Assembly (NCBI RefSeq): GCF_016405985.1
Contig: NZ_JAEFCF010000015.1
Location: 33,194-97,193, forward strand
Source of the DNA: Paracoccus sp. IB05
Lineage (GTDB): Bacteria; Pseudomonadota; Alphaproteobacteria; Rhodobacterales; Rhodobacteraceae
Reading direction: 5' to 3'
DNA: 64,000 nucleotides
A model generated the notes under the pieces. That model made no database searches, was not told the DNA's origin, and worked only from the letters and a program-made list of their open reading frames with translations. Made by a program: the position numbers and the translations under genes. This document shows, in pieces, positions 8,772 through 17,320 of this stretch. The number at the start of each line of letters is the position of its first letter. Position 1 is the stretch's first letter.

Positions 8772-9107
8772 CGCCACCACTTGCCGCCATCCTGTGGCGC
8801 CCCCGTGATATGGTCTGGCGGGAAGAACCCGCGTCCAGCGCCTTGCCCGAACCGGGTGCCAGACCTCGCCCTCGTATCCTCAGGCCAGGCAGCGCCGCAC
8901 CTGTCGCTGCAGGAGACCTTCGGGCGGCCCCTGCGCCCTGGTCATGAAGCCAGCTTTCCAGCCGTTGCCAGAGAGCGCAAAACGCGATCGGGCAGAGCTT
9001 ATCCGCCGCCGCGTTTTGCGGAAGAACCCTTGCTGGAAACCGGTCCCACAGCCGCCCCGCCGCGGTCCCCACAGGCAAAACAGCGCGGACGGGCCCGGTG
9101 CGCCAGG
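8772..9107. other. Intergenic region between pleD and pdxY
   Basis: 336 bases between convergent genes. Several open frames cross it but none has a ribosome binding site or a credible protein composition. No strong hairpin was seen. Confidence 0.6.
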
Positions 9108-9974
9108 TCAGCGGCGGATCGCCGCCAGTTCCGCCAGACCCGCCAGAAATTCCGCGCTGCTCAGCATGACCTCCTGCCGTCCGAGCGCCGCTGCCTCCCC
9201 CATTGCAACCCCGGTGAGCTTTTGCGCAAAAACAACGGCTTCGGACAGAGAACGACCGCGCCCCAGCCCGGCAATGATCAGTGCGGCGAACAGATCCCCG
9301 GTCCCCGACAGCGCCAGCGGCAAATGCGGCGCGGGGTGACGGCTCACGCCGTCCGGCCCCGGCTCCGGCCCGATCACCACGCTTTCAAGGCAGCCCGCCG
9401 GGCTGTCTTCCAGCACGCATCCGGTCGCAATCACCCGCGCCCCGGGGCGCAGGTTCAGCCCCGCCCGCGCCAGCGCCAGATCTTCGAGCCGCGCAATCTT
9501 CTGCCCCGACAACAGCGACAGCTCAAACGGGTTCGGCGTGGTCAGATCGGCCAGCGGCAGCAATTCGTCGCGGATCACCGCCACCACCGCTTCGGGCACA
9601 TAGCGCCCCGGCCCGGCATCGCCGATCACCGGGTCGCAGAGATAGACCAGTCGCGGGTTGATCTCGCGCGCTTTTGCAATGAATTCCGCCGCCAGATGCG
9701 CGATCGCGGCCGAACCGATATAGCCCGTCACAATGTAATCGGCCCGTTCGGGCAACCCGCGCTCCATCGCGCCCAGAAGCAGATCGGCGAAGAAATCCTC
9801 GGGCAACGCGCGACCGCGCAGGCTCGGGTAATCGGGGGTATTCGAGAACACCACCGTCGGGATCGCTGCCACCTCCAGCCCCGCCGCGCAAAGCGGAAAC
9901 AGCGCCGCCGAATTGCCGACATGGCCGAACACGACCTGGCTCTGGATCGAAATGACGAAAGGCGGTGTCTGCAT
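9108..9974 (-). CDS. pdxY: Pyridoxal kinase PdxY
   Basis: 288 residues from the ATG at 9974, preceded by GGAAGGAC. The start reads MQTPPFVISIQSQVVFGHVGNSAA, typical of PdxY/PdxK (IQSQVVYGHVGNSAA). Further marks: LCDPVIGDAGPGRYVPE, TTPNPFELSLLSG, and the catalytic loop LALSGTGDLFAALI with the anion-hole GTGD motif. It phosphorylates pyridoxal with ATP in the PLP salvage pathway. The product could supply PLP to the DegT-type aminotransferase and other enzymes, but no operon partner is visible. Confidence 0.95.
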   Translation of the reverse strand: MQTPPFVISIQSQVVFGHVGNSAALFPLCAAGLEVAAIPTVVFSNTPDYPSLRGRALPEDFFADLLLGAMERGLPERADYIVTGYIGSAAIAHLAAEFIAKAREINPRLVYLCDPVIGDAGPGRYVPEAVVAVIRDELLPLADLTTPNPFELSLLSGQKIARLEDLALARAGLNLRPGARVIATGCVLEDSPAGCLESVVIGPEPGPDGVSRHPAPHLPLALSGTGDLFAALIIAGLGRGRSLSEAVVFAQKLTGVAMGEAAALGRQEVMLSSAEFLAGLAELAAIRR

Positions 9975-10220
9975 GGCTATGTCCTTCCCGCACATGATCC
10001 CGGTCATGGCTCCGGGCGCGCGGGCAGAGGTTACAACCGCCCGCGCGCAAAAGACCATGGGGTAAACCACGGGGCTTTGGGGAATTTCCGCAAAGACCTG
10101 AAGACGGGGCCCGAATGACAGACCCCCGGCCTGCCGCTCAGGACAGGCCCCGGACGCGCCCTTGTAACGCGCCCGTGAGAACGGGCGTTGACAGACCGCC
10201 ATTGCGGCAGGTAGCGCAGA
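9975..10220. other. Divergent intergenic region upstream of the riboswitch
   Basis: 246 bases between pdxY (leftward) and the start of the riboswitch. The promoters of both units must lie here. A GCCCGTGAGAACGGGC hairpin at about 10171-10186 precedes the aptamer. No other element was identified. Confidence 0.5.
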
Positions 10221-10395
10221 AGCGACGGTTCCCGCGAGGGAGGAAAGAGGGAACGCAGCAGGGCATCCGCCTCATCTGCGGCTGCCCCCGCAACTGTGAG
10301 CGGCGAGGGTTTCGCGATATGCCACTGGGGCCACAAGGCCCTGGGAAGGCGCGAAACCCGGAGACCCGCGAGCCAGGAGACCTGCCGTCGGCCAT
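10221..10395 (+). ncRNA. Cobalamin riboswitch
   Basis: All the conserved blocks of the AdoCbl-class aptamer appear in order: a GCGACGGTTCCC/GGGAAC P2-P3 arm, the CTGCCCCCGCAACTGTGAGC core, GCCACTGGG, CTGGGAAGGCG, and the 3' B12 box AGCCAGGAGACCTGCCG. Boundaries are approximate. The next gene starts about 120 bases further on, so cobalamin binding should lower expression of the receptor and probably of the whole five-gene operon. No clear terminator was seen after the aptamer, which favours control of translation. It reports that the operon responds to corrinoid supply. Confidence 0.93.
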
Positions 10396-10513
10396 ATTCA
10401 CGGGCAGGCGCATCGGGCGGGGGTTCCTGATGGCGAGGGTGACATGCGGGTGAGTGCCCGCCGGTTCCTTGCAGTCTGCAGTGACGTGCAAAACGCCTTT
10501 CGGGGTAAACTTC

Positions 10514-12655
10514 ATGCCGTCCATTTCCCGCCGCACCTCTGTGCGGCTTTTGCTGACACTTACCGCTCTCACCCCCATCGCCGCTGTGCCGGCGCTGGCC
10601 GAAGAGACCACCATCGGCCTTGGCACCATCTGGCTGCCGGTCGATGACGACGCAGGCCAGGGGCTTGAGGCCAGAGCGCCCACCGCCAGCCGGCTGGGCG
10701 AAAAAATCCGCGACATCCCTGCTGCCGTCGAGGTGATCGGCACCGAGACCATGGCCGAACGCGGTCTCCATTCGATCACCGCCGCCGTGTCGCAGACCGC
10801 AACCGGGGTCACCTCTATCTCTGCGCCGGGCTATGACAATGCCTTTGCCGCGCGCGGCTTTCAGGGCACGAGCTCGGTCATGATGCTGTTTGACGGCACG
10901 AGGCAGTTTCCCGGACGCGGCAATATCTCCTTCCCGGTCGACAGCTGGCTGATCGAGGAATTCGAGGTCCTGAAAGGCGGCGGTTCGGTGATCCATGGCC
11001 ATGGCGCGATTGGCGGTTTCGTCAATGCGATGCCCAAACGCCCGTTTGACGGCGCGCCACGTCATTTGCTGACCGCGCTTGCGGGGTCAGATGGCAGGCT
11101 GCGCTTTGGCGCCGACAGTGGCGGCTCGCTCTCGGACACGCTTTCCTACCGCATCGCGGTGATCGCAGATGGATCCGACGGCTGGATCGACGGTGCGGAT
11201 GACAGTCTCGGCGCCGTGACCGCCGCGCTGAGCTGGAAGGCGACGCCTGATCTGACCTTCACCTTGTCCGCCGATTACGCAAAGCGCGAGCCGATGACCT
11301 ATTATGGCACGCCTTTGCGCAACGGGGTCCTCATCGCGGGGACCGAGGCGCTGACCTACAATGTCGAAGACGCGAAGACCGACTTCACCGATCACTGGCT
11401 GCAGCTGAAAACCGAATGGGCGCCGTCGGACGCGGTCCGCGTGTCGGCAGTGCTTTACCGCATCGGCTCTGACCGCAGCTTCCGCAATGCTGAAACCTAT
11501 GAATGGGATCCGGTGACCGATACGGTATCGGTCGGCGAATTCGTCGCCATCGACCAGGATCAGGATCAGACCGGCTTCCGGCTGGATGCAGGCTTTCGCC
11601 ATGGGATCGCGGGCTATGACAGCCATACGGTGATCGGCTTTGACCTGAACCGCTCGAAATCCAGCTATGCCAGTGCCTTCAACTTCGGCTCGGTCACGGT
11701 CGATCCGTTCAACCCGCGCCCCGGCCGTTTCCCCACCGGCCTGACCCCGGTGGCGCAATACCGCTCGACCCTCGACCAGCGCGCGATCTTTCTGGAAAAC
11801 CGCACCGAGCTTGGCCAGGGGCTGGCGCTCAGCCTTGGCCTGCGCCAGGACTGGTTCGACCTGAGCCGCCAGGGCATCGCAAACCCCGCCACGAGCTTTG
11901 ACGCCAGCTACAAGGCCCCATCGGCGCGGGTCGCGCTCAGCTGGGCGGCGACTGAGACCACGGTGGTTTACGGCCAGCTGGCCTGGTCCACCGACCCGGT
12001 GAACATGCCGCTGATGGATTACGCCGCGAATTTCCGCGATTTCGATCTGACCACGGGGCGGCAATTCGAGATCGGGCTGCGCCAGAGCTTTGCCGATGGC
12101 CGCGCCGAATGGTCGCTCACCGCCTATGATATCGTGAAGCGCAATGTGCCGGTGCTGGCGCCGGGCTCTTTCACGATGCAACAGGCCGGGCAGCAATCTT
12201 CGCGCGGGATCGAGCTGGCAGCCAGCGCCAGGGTGACCGATACCCTGCGGCTCAGCGGCAACATCGCCCGCACCAAAGCGCGGTTTGACGATTTCACCTT
12301 CCTCGATTTCAACACCTTTTCCTGGGTGGATTATTCGGGGAATGTGCCGCTGCTCGTGCCGGAAACCTCGGCCAATCTCTGGGCCTCCTGGGAATTCGCC
12401 AATGCCTGGACCGCGCATCTGGGTGTGCAATTCGTCGGCAAGGCCTGGTATGATTACGCCAATACCGGGAAACGCGGCAGTTTTTCACTGATCAATGCCG
12501 GGCTTGACTGGCAGGCGGGCGAGACCTCGACCCTGTCTTTGCGCGTGACGAACCTCTTCGACAAAAGCTATGCGGCATATCTCTACCCCGAAAAGGGTCA
12601 GGTGGCTCTCGGTGCGCCGCGCCGGTTCGAGTTGCAGCTGACCTCGAAGTTCTGA
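10514..12655 (+). CDS. TonB-dependent outer-membrane receptor, cobalamin-riboswitch controlled
   Basis: 713 residues from the ATG at 10514. A signal peptide (RRTSVRLLLTLTALTPIAAVPALA) is followed by a TonB-box-like stretch TIGLGTIWLPVDDDAG, the plug domain (DIPAAVEVIGTETMAERG...; VLKGGGSVIHGHGAIGGFVN) and a 22-strand barrel ending in KF. Plug and barrel resemble siderophore receptors (FhuA/FhuE/FpvA type) more than BtuB, yet the upstream riboswitch points to corrinoids. First gene of a five-gene run with a 10-base gap to the next. Substrate is therefore open: corrinoid, or an iron/cobalt chelate regulated by B12. Confidence 0.9.
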   Translation: MPSISRRTSVRLLLTLTALTPIAAVPALAEETTIGLGTIWLPVDDDAGQGLEARAPTASRLGEKIRDIPAAVEVIGTETMAERGLHSITAAVSQTATGVTSISAPGYDNAFAARGFQGTSSVMMLFDGTRQFPGRGNISFPVDSWLIEEFEVLKGGGSVIHGHGAIGGFVNAMPKRPFDGAPRHLLTALAGSDGRLRFGADSGGSLSDTLSYRIAVIADGSDGWIDGADDSLGAVTAALSWKATPDLTFTLSADYAKREPMTYYGTPLRNGVLIAGTEALTYNVEDAKTDFTDHWLQLKTEWAPSDAVRVSAVLYRIGSDRSFRNAETYEWDPVTDTVSVGEFVAIDQDQDQTGFRLDAGFRHGIAGYDSHTVIGFDLNRSKSSYASAFNFGSVTVDPFNPRPGRFPTGLTPVAQYRSTLDQRAIFLENRTELGQGLALSLGLRQDWFDLSRQGIANPATSFDASYKAPSARVALSWAATETTVVYGQLAWSTDPVNMPLMDYAANFRDFDLTTGRQFEIGLRQSFADGRAEWSLTAYDIVKRNVPVLAPGSFTMQQAGQQSSRGIELAASARVTDTLRLSGNIARTKARFDDFTFLDFNTFSWVDYSGNVPLLVPETSANLWASWEFANAWTAHLGVQFVGKAWYDYANTGKRGSFSLINAGLDWQAGETSTLSLRVTNLFDKSYAAYLYPEKGQVALGAPRRFELQLTSKF

Positions 12656-12665
12656 AAGCGCCCCC

Positions 12666-13619
12666 ATGACCGATGCCCCACAAGATGAAACCTTCGCGTT
12701 GCTTGAACGGCTTTTCGGCGCCGAAGGGCATTTGTGGAGCATCGGCACCCTTGCAGGGTTCATGGGGTTTGACCTGACCGGTATCCCGCAAAAGATCGGC
12801 GGGGCACTGGTGCTGGAAGGTGAGACCGGGCGCGCCCGCCTCGCCCCCGGCGCAAAGCTTCTCGCGTTCGAGACCCTCAGCAGCGAGCCGAGGGGCTGGA
12901 ACCACGGGATCGCGCTCTGCCAGGCGGGCGGGCCGCCGCCCCGGCCCCGCGACCGCCGCCTCACGGTGGTCGCGGATGACGCGGCCCTGGTCACCGCAGA
13001 CCAGGGCGCACCGGCGCTTGATCTGGGGCTGGGCCATGCCGGGCTTCGCTGTCTCTTTCGACCTGCAGCGACGACCCGCGCCCAGGCTCTGCTGCTGGCG
13101 GGCCAGCACTGGAACGATTGCCGCGAGGCGCTGGCCGCTCTGCCGGGTGACTGGATTGCCGAGACGCCTTTTCTGCGCGCCGAGCGGGTGGCGGATGGCG
13201 CCTGCCCGATCCATGCGATCCCTTCGGCCGGGAGCCGGGGCCTGACCCATGCCGCGACCACGCCGGTACCGGAGGGCTGGCTGCCCTTTGCCCATATCTT
13301 CCCGCCGCATCCGGCGCGGGTGCGCCCGGGACAGCTCCGCCCGTTCGATCCCGATCTCCATGCTGCATTCCAGACCATCCTCGCGCGTCACGGCCGCCCC
13401 GACCTGACGGCGCTGAAAGCCGCAACCCGCGCGCGGCTGCAAAACCACCTGCCGCCCGAGGCCACCGATGCGCCCGGTCAGAGACCCGACCGCCACGCCC
13501 AGGCCGTCATCCGCGTCACCCTTCGCCAATGGCTCGCCGAGACCGGCCTCGCCCCGCCCGAAGCCTGGCTCTCGCGCTATGACCGCCCGCTTCTGGCTGC
13601 GGTCCGGGGCCAGATATGA
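12666..13619 (+). CDS. Conserved-looking protein of unknown family in the receptor operon
   Basis: 317 residues, no signal peptide or membrane segment, so cytosolic. Position suggested a FhuF-type ferric-siderophore reductase, but the C-terminal cysteine cluster of FhuF is absent; the four cysteines (ALCQ, LRCLF, NDCRE, GACPI) are scattered through the chain. Notable segments are GHLWSIGTLAGFMGFDLTG near the N-terminus and WLPFAHIFPPHPARVRPGQ near residue 210. It starts 10 bases after the receptor gene and its end overlaps the next gene by 4 bases (ATGA), so it is co-translated with the uptake system. Function unknown; release or modification of the imported compound is one possibility. Confidence 0.75.
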   Translation: MTDAPQDETFALLERLFGAEGHLWSIGTLAGFMGFDLTGIPQKIGGALVLEGETGRARLAPGAKLLAFETLSSEPRGWNHGIALCQAGGPPPRPRDRRLTVVADDAALVTADQGAPALDLGLGHAGLRCLFRPAATTRAQALLLAGQHWNDCREALAALPGDWIAETPFLRAERVADGACPIHAIPSAGSRGLTHAATTPVPEGWLPFAHIFPPHPARVRPGQLRPFDPDLHAAFQTILARHGRPDLTALKAATRARLQNHLPPEATDAPGQRPDRHAQAVIRVTLRQWLAETGLAPPEAWLSRYDRPLLAAVRGQI

Positions 13620-14476
13620 CCCCCTTCCCCCCTTTGACGCGGCGCGGGGCGCTGGCGCTCGGGGTTTCGGCACTCCTTCCGGCCCTTGCGCCGCGCGGGG
13701 CCCGAGCACAGGACGCGCGCGCGCCCCGTTTTGTCACGAGCGAACTGATCCTGACCGAAACCGCGCTGGCGCTTGGGATCAGCCCGCTCGCCGCCGGCAA
13801 TCTGCCGCTCTATCGCCGCCTCGTCGGCGTTCCGGCTTTGCCCGATGGCCTCCATGACCTCGGCCCGCTCAATGAGCCGAATATGGAGCTGCTGGTTCAC
13901 CTTGCCCCCGATCTGATCATCGCCGCCGACTGGCAGCGCGGGCCGCAGGCGGCACTGGAGCGGATCGCGCCGGTCCTCTGGCTGGAGACAATGCCCTTTT
14001 CCCGCCCCGGTCTTGAGATCGCGACCGATCTGGCCCGAAAGATCGCCGAGGCGGGGCAGATCAGCGCGGATGACCTTGTCACCGGATTTGACCGCGCCCG
14101 GAACCGCCTGAGCCGGGCCATCGCCAGCCGCAACCCGCCTCCTGTTCTGCTGGCCCGCTTTCTGGAAGATGGCCGACACGCGCTGGTTTTCACCGAAGGC
14201 TCGCTGCCCGGCGATCTGCTGGCCGGGGCCGGAGGGCGCAATGCGCTTCCCGGCAGCGGCCCGCCGGGCGCCTTGCCGCTTGGCCTCAGCGAGATCCTCG
14301 CGACCGGCGCCCCGATCCTCGCCACCGGGCCGCTGCCGCAGGGCGCGCTCTTCACCCGTGTGATCGAAAGCGGCGCCCTGCGCGCCATTCCCTTGCCGCC
14401 GGTCTTCCCCGCAGGCGGCCTCGCCTCGGCCACCCGACTCGCCGATGCCCTTACAACCGGGATCGGGCTGATCTGA
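13616..14476 (+). CDS. FhuD/FecB-type periplasmic substrate-binding protein, Tat-exported
   Basis: 286 residues. The N-terminus carries twin arginines and a hydrophobic stretch (LTRRGALALGVSALLPALA), a Tat-like signal as in many FhuD proteins. The body shows the helical-backbone binding-protein pattern: FVTSELILTETALALGISPLA, NMELLVHLAPDLIIAADWQ, and a C-terminal lobe with GLSEILATGAPILATG. There is no lipobox. It should hand the compound brought in by the TonB receptor to the permease encoded next, whose ATG overlaps this stop codon (TGATG). Confidence 0.85.
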   Translation: MTPFPPLTRRGALALGVSALLPALAPRGARAQDARAPRFVTSELILTETALALGISPLAAGNLPLYRRLVGVPALPDGLHDLGPLNEPNMELLVHLAPDLIIAADWQRGPQAALERIAPVLWLETMPFSRPGLEIATDLARKIAEAGQISADDLVTGFDRARNRLSRAIASRNPPPVLLARFLEDGRHALVFTEGSLPGDLLAGAGGRNALPGSGPPGALPLGLSEILATGAPILATGPLPQGALFTRVIESGALRAIPLPPVFPAGGLASATRLADALTTGIGLI

Positions 14477-16407
14477 TGCGCGCCCTGCTGATCCTTTTGC
14501 CAGGCCTTGCCGCGCTGGTGCTCTTCGCGCTGAACGCCGGGACTGCGCTGCCGGGCCGCTGGCCAGCCGCGATCCTCTGGGCCGATCCGGGCGATATCCC
14601 GGCGCTTATCCTGCATCTGAGCGCCGTGCCGCGCCTCGTCACCGCCGCTCTGGCGGGGGCGGCGCTCGCGCTGGCCGGTGCTTTGCTGCAGCGCGTTTTC
14701 CGCAACCCGATTGCCGAGCCCGCGACGCTGGGAATCACCGCCGGGGCGCAATGTGCGCTGACGCTGACACTCCTGAACGCGCCGGGCCTTGCGCCGGCCT
14801 GGCTGCCGCTGCCGGCTTTCGCCGGCGCGCTGGCGGCGCTGGCGCTGGCGCTGGCGCTGGCCGCGCTGCAGGGGGTCTCGTCGCTCACGCTGATCCTGTC
14901 GGGGCTGGTGGTGACCACGAGCCTTGGCGGGCTGAATGCCGTGCTGACCCTGTTTCACCATGAGGTGCTGCAAAGCCTGTTCCTCTGGCAGGCGGGCGCG
15001 CTGGAGCAGGAGGGCTGGACCAGTGCCGCACGGCTTGCCCCGGCACTGGCGCTGGCGCTGATGCTCGCGCCTTTCGCGCGCAGGCCGCTCGAGGTGCTGG
15101 CGCTTGGCGATCAGGGCGCAAGGGTGCTGGGGCTGGCGCCGGGCGGCTGGCGGGTCATCCTGGCGACGGCGGCGGTGAGCCTTGCCGCGCTGGTGACCGC
15201 GCTGACCGGGGTTTTCGCCTTTCTCGGCATCATCGCACCGCTGGTGGCCCGCGCGCTGACCGGCCGGACGCCGGGAACCGGCGCGATTGCGGTGACGGGC
15301 GCCGGGATCCTGATGCTGGCGGATCAGCTGGTCCAGCTGCTGCGCCCCTGGATCCCGGTGCAGACCGGCACGCTTCTGGCCCTGATCGGGGCGGTGCTGA
15401 TGATCGCGCTGTTGCGAAAAAGCAGCCAGCCCGCGCCGGAGCATCTCCTGCCCGCTTTACCACGCCGCGCGCGGCCTGTGCCCCGGCTGTCCCTTCTTCT
15501 GCTGGGGCTTTTGGCGCTGTTTGCCGTCGCCCTTGCCATCGGGCGCGGGCCGGAGGGCTGGGACATCTCGCCCCTCGCCATGTTTGACTGGCGGGTGCCG
15601 CGCGTGGCCGGTGCTGCGGCAGCCGGTGCGGCCTTCGGTCTTGCGGGCTGCCTGATGCAGCGGCTGACCGGCAATCCGCTGGCCAGCCCCGAGCTTCTCG
15701 GCATCAGCGGCGCGGCGGCCCTTGGCCTCGTGCTGGCCGTCGTGATGACGGGCGGCGGCGGACGCGGGCTGCTTTACGGCGCCACCAGCCTTGGCGCTCT
15801 CGCAGGTCTTGTCCTGATCCTTGCCGCAGGTGCGCGGCTGCGGTTTTCTTCCGAAGGGCTGCTGCTTGCCGGGCTGGCGGTCTCGATGCTCCTGTCGGCG
15901 GTTCTGGCGATGCTGCTGGCCTCGGGCCATCCGCGCGCGGGGCAGCTGATGACCTGGCTCTCCGGCTCCACCTACCGGATCGCCCTTTCGGATGCCGTCA
16001 TCGCGTTGAGCGTGACGGCGGCGCTTCTTGGCCTCGCGCTGCTGCTCCGGCGCTGGCTCGACCTGCTGCCTCTCGGGCCGAACGCCGCCCGCCTGCTGGG
16101 GCTGCCGCTGACACGGGCCCGCGCAAGCGTGGTGGTGCTCGCGGCGCTGGCCACGGCTGTCGGCACGATCCTGACCGGCCCGCCGGGCTTCATCGGGCTG
16201 ATCGCCCCCGCCATCGCGCGGTTTTGCGGCCCGCCCCGCGCCAGCGCGCAACTGCCGCTTGCCACGATAAGCGGGGCTGCGCTGATGGTTCTGGCCGACT
16301 GGCTTGGCCGCAATCTGGCCTTCCCCTGGCAGATCCCTGCGGGGATGATGGCGCTGCTTTGCGGCGGGGTTTTCCTCATGATCTTTCTCGCAAGGAGACC
16401 GGCGTGA
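14476..16407 (+). CDS. FhuB-type fused FecCD permease (two permease halves)
   Basis: 643 residues, twice the usual 330 of BtuC/FecD, consisting of two FecCD domains in tandem (about 1-315 and 330-643). Both halves show the family's LRLPR-like start (LSAVPRLVTAALAGAALALAG; DWRVPRVAGAAAAGAAFGLAG), the NPLA/NPIAEP segment and the FxGLIAPxxAR motif (FLGIIAPLVARAL; FIGLIAPAIARFC) that contacts the ATPase. This fused architecture is known for hydroxamate siderophore permeases (FhuB) and is not that of BtuC. It pairs with the ATPase encoded next. Confidence 0.9.
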   Translation: MRALLILLPGLAALVLFALNAGTALPGRWPAAILWADPGDIPALILHLSAVPRLVTAALAGAALALAGALLQRVFRNPIAEPATLGITAGAQCALTLTLLNAPGLAPAWLPLPAFAGALAALALALALAALQGVSSLTLILSGLVVTTSLGGLNAVLTLFHHEVLQSLFLWQAGALEQEGWTSAARLAPALALALMLAPFARRPLEVLALGDQGARVLGLAPGGWRVILATAAVSLAALVTALTGVFAFLGIIAPLVARALTGRTPGTGAIAVTGAGILMLADQLVQLLRPWIPVQTGTLLALIGAVLMIALLRKSSQPAPEHLLPALPRRARPVPRLSLLLLGLLALFAVALAIGRGPEGWDISPLAMFDWRVPRVAGAAAAGAAFGLAGCLMQRLTGNPLASPELLGISGAAALGLVLAVVMTGGGGRGLLYGATSLGALAGLVLILAAGARLRFSSEGLLLAGLAVSMLLSAVLAMLLASGHPRAGQLMTWLSGSTYRIALSDAVIALSVTAALLGLALLLRRWLDLLPLGPNAARLLGLPLTRARASVVVLAALATAVGTILTGPPGFIGLIAPAIARFCGPPRASAQLPLATISGAALMVLADWLGRNLAFPWQIPAGMMALLCGGVFLMIFLARRPA

Positions 16408-17198
16408 CCCGCATGACCATTGGCGACCCCGCTGGATTTCATCTGGAAAATCTGGACCTTACCCTAAACGGTCAGCCGGTTCTGCAAGAGATCAGCCTGC
16501 GCCTTGCCCCCGGTCGGGTCTGTGGCGTGATCGGGCGCAACGGCTCGGGAAAGTCGAGCCTTTTGCGGGTGCTTGCCCGGCTGTCCCCGGTCGATGCCGG
16601 CCTGTGCCGCCTTGACGGCATCGCGCTTGACGCCTGGAGGGCGCGCGATTTCGCCCGCCGTGTCGCCCTGATGCCGCAAAGCGCGCCCGCCACCGGGGTC
16701 ATGGTGCTGCAGGATCTGGTGGCGCTTGGCCGCTATCCCTGGCATGGCGCCTTTGGCCGCGCGGGCCCGGAAGACCAGCGGGCCATTGCCGAAGCCATCG
16801 CGCTCTGCGGGCTGGAGGGGCTTGCCACGCGCCCCCTCGACAGCCTCTCGGGCGGTGAGGCGCAACGCGCCCGGCTTGCGATGATGCTGGCCCAGGGCGC
16901 TGACTGGCTGTTGCTGGATGAGCCCTCGGCCTCGCTCGACCTGGCCTGGTCTTTTGATCTTTTATCCGCCCTGCGGGGCCTTGCGCGCACGGCCGGGCGG
17001 GGTGTGGTGATCGCGCTGCATGACATGAACCTCGCGGCGCGGTTCTGCGATGATCTGGTCGCGCTGAAGGCGGGCCGGGTGACCGGCGCCGGAGCGGTCG
17101 CCGACGTGTTCCGCGCGCCGATCCTGAGCGAAACCTTCGGCCTTGCTGTCACCACCGGCAGCCTTTCGGGCCTGCCTGTCGCGATCCCCTCGCCCTGA
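16404..17198 (+). CDS. FhuC/FecE-type ABC ATPase
   Basis: 264 residues from a GTG at 16404 that overlaps the permease stop (GTGA) and has AAGGAG upstream. Walker A is GRNGSGKSS, the signature LSGGEAQRARLA, Walker B WLLLDEPSASLD, and the switch histidine lies in ALHDMNLAARF. Together with the fused permease it forms a type II importer. Last gene of the cobalamin-riboswitch operon; the next gene is convergent. Confidence 0.93.
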   Translation: MTRMTIGDPAGFHLENLDLTLNGQPVLQEISLRLAPGRVCGVIGRNGSGKSSLLRVLARLSPVDAGLCRLDGIALDAWRARDFARRVALMPQSAPATGVMVLQDLVALGRYPWHGAFGRAGPEDQRAIAEAIALCGLEGLATRPLDSLSGGEAQRARLAMMLAQGADWLLLDEPSASLDLAWSFDLLSALRGLARTAGRGVVIALHDMNLAARFCDDLVALKAGRVTGAGAVADVFRAPILSETFGLAVTTGSLSGLPVAIPSP

Positions 17199-17229
17199 TC
17201 TCCCCCTGATCCAATCCTCGGGCCCCATG

Positions 17230-17263
17230 AAAAACGCCGCTCCCGGAAGTTGGGAGCGGCGTT
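17230..17263 (-). terminator. Intrinsic terminator of the leftward TonB receptor unit
   Basis: AACGCCGCTCCC and GGGAGCGGCGTT make a perfect 12-bp stem around a seven-base loop. Read on the minus strand the stem is followed by a T-run, so it terminates transcription coming from the receptor gene at 17321-19417. The plus strand lacks a T-run but the hairpin may also slow read-through from the operon ending at 17198. Confidence 0.85.
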
Positions 17264-17320
17264 CAGAAGACTGACCCCTGTGAGAAACGTGAAGCCCGGC
17301 CAGCCCGTCTGTGGGATGGA

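Noticed and set aside
10514-12655. Assigning this receptor as btuB
   Set aside because: The riboswitch favours corrinoids, but plug and barrel look siderophore-like and the permease is FhuB-type; the gene symbol is not justified.
12666-13619. FhuF-type ferric siderophore reductase
   Set aside because: The C-terminal Cys cluster that binds the 2Fe-2S cluster is missing.
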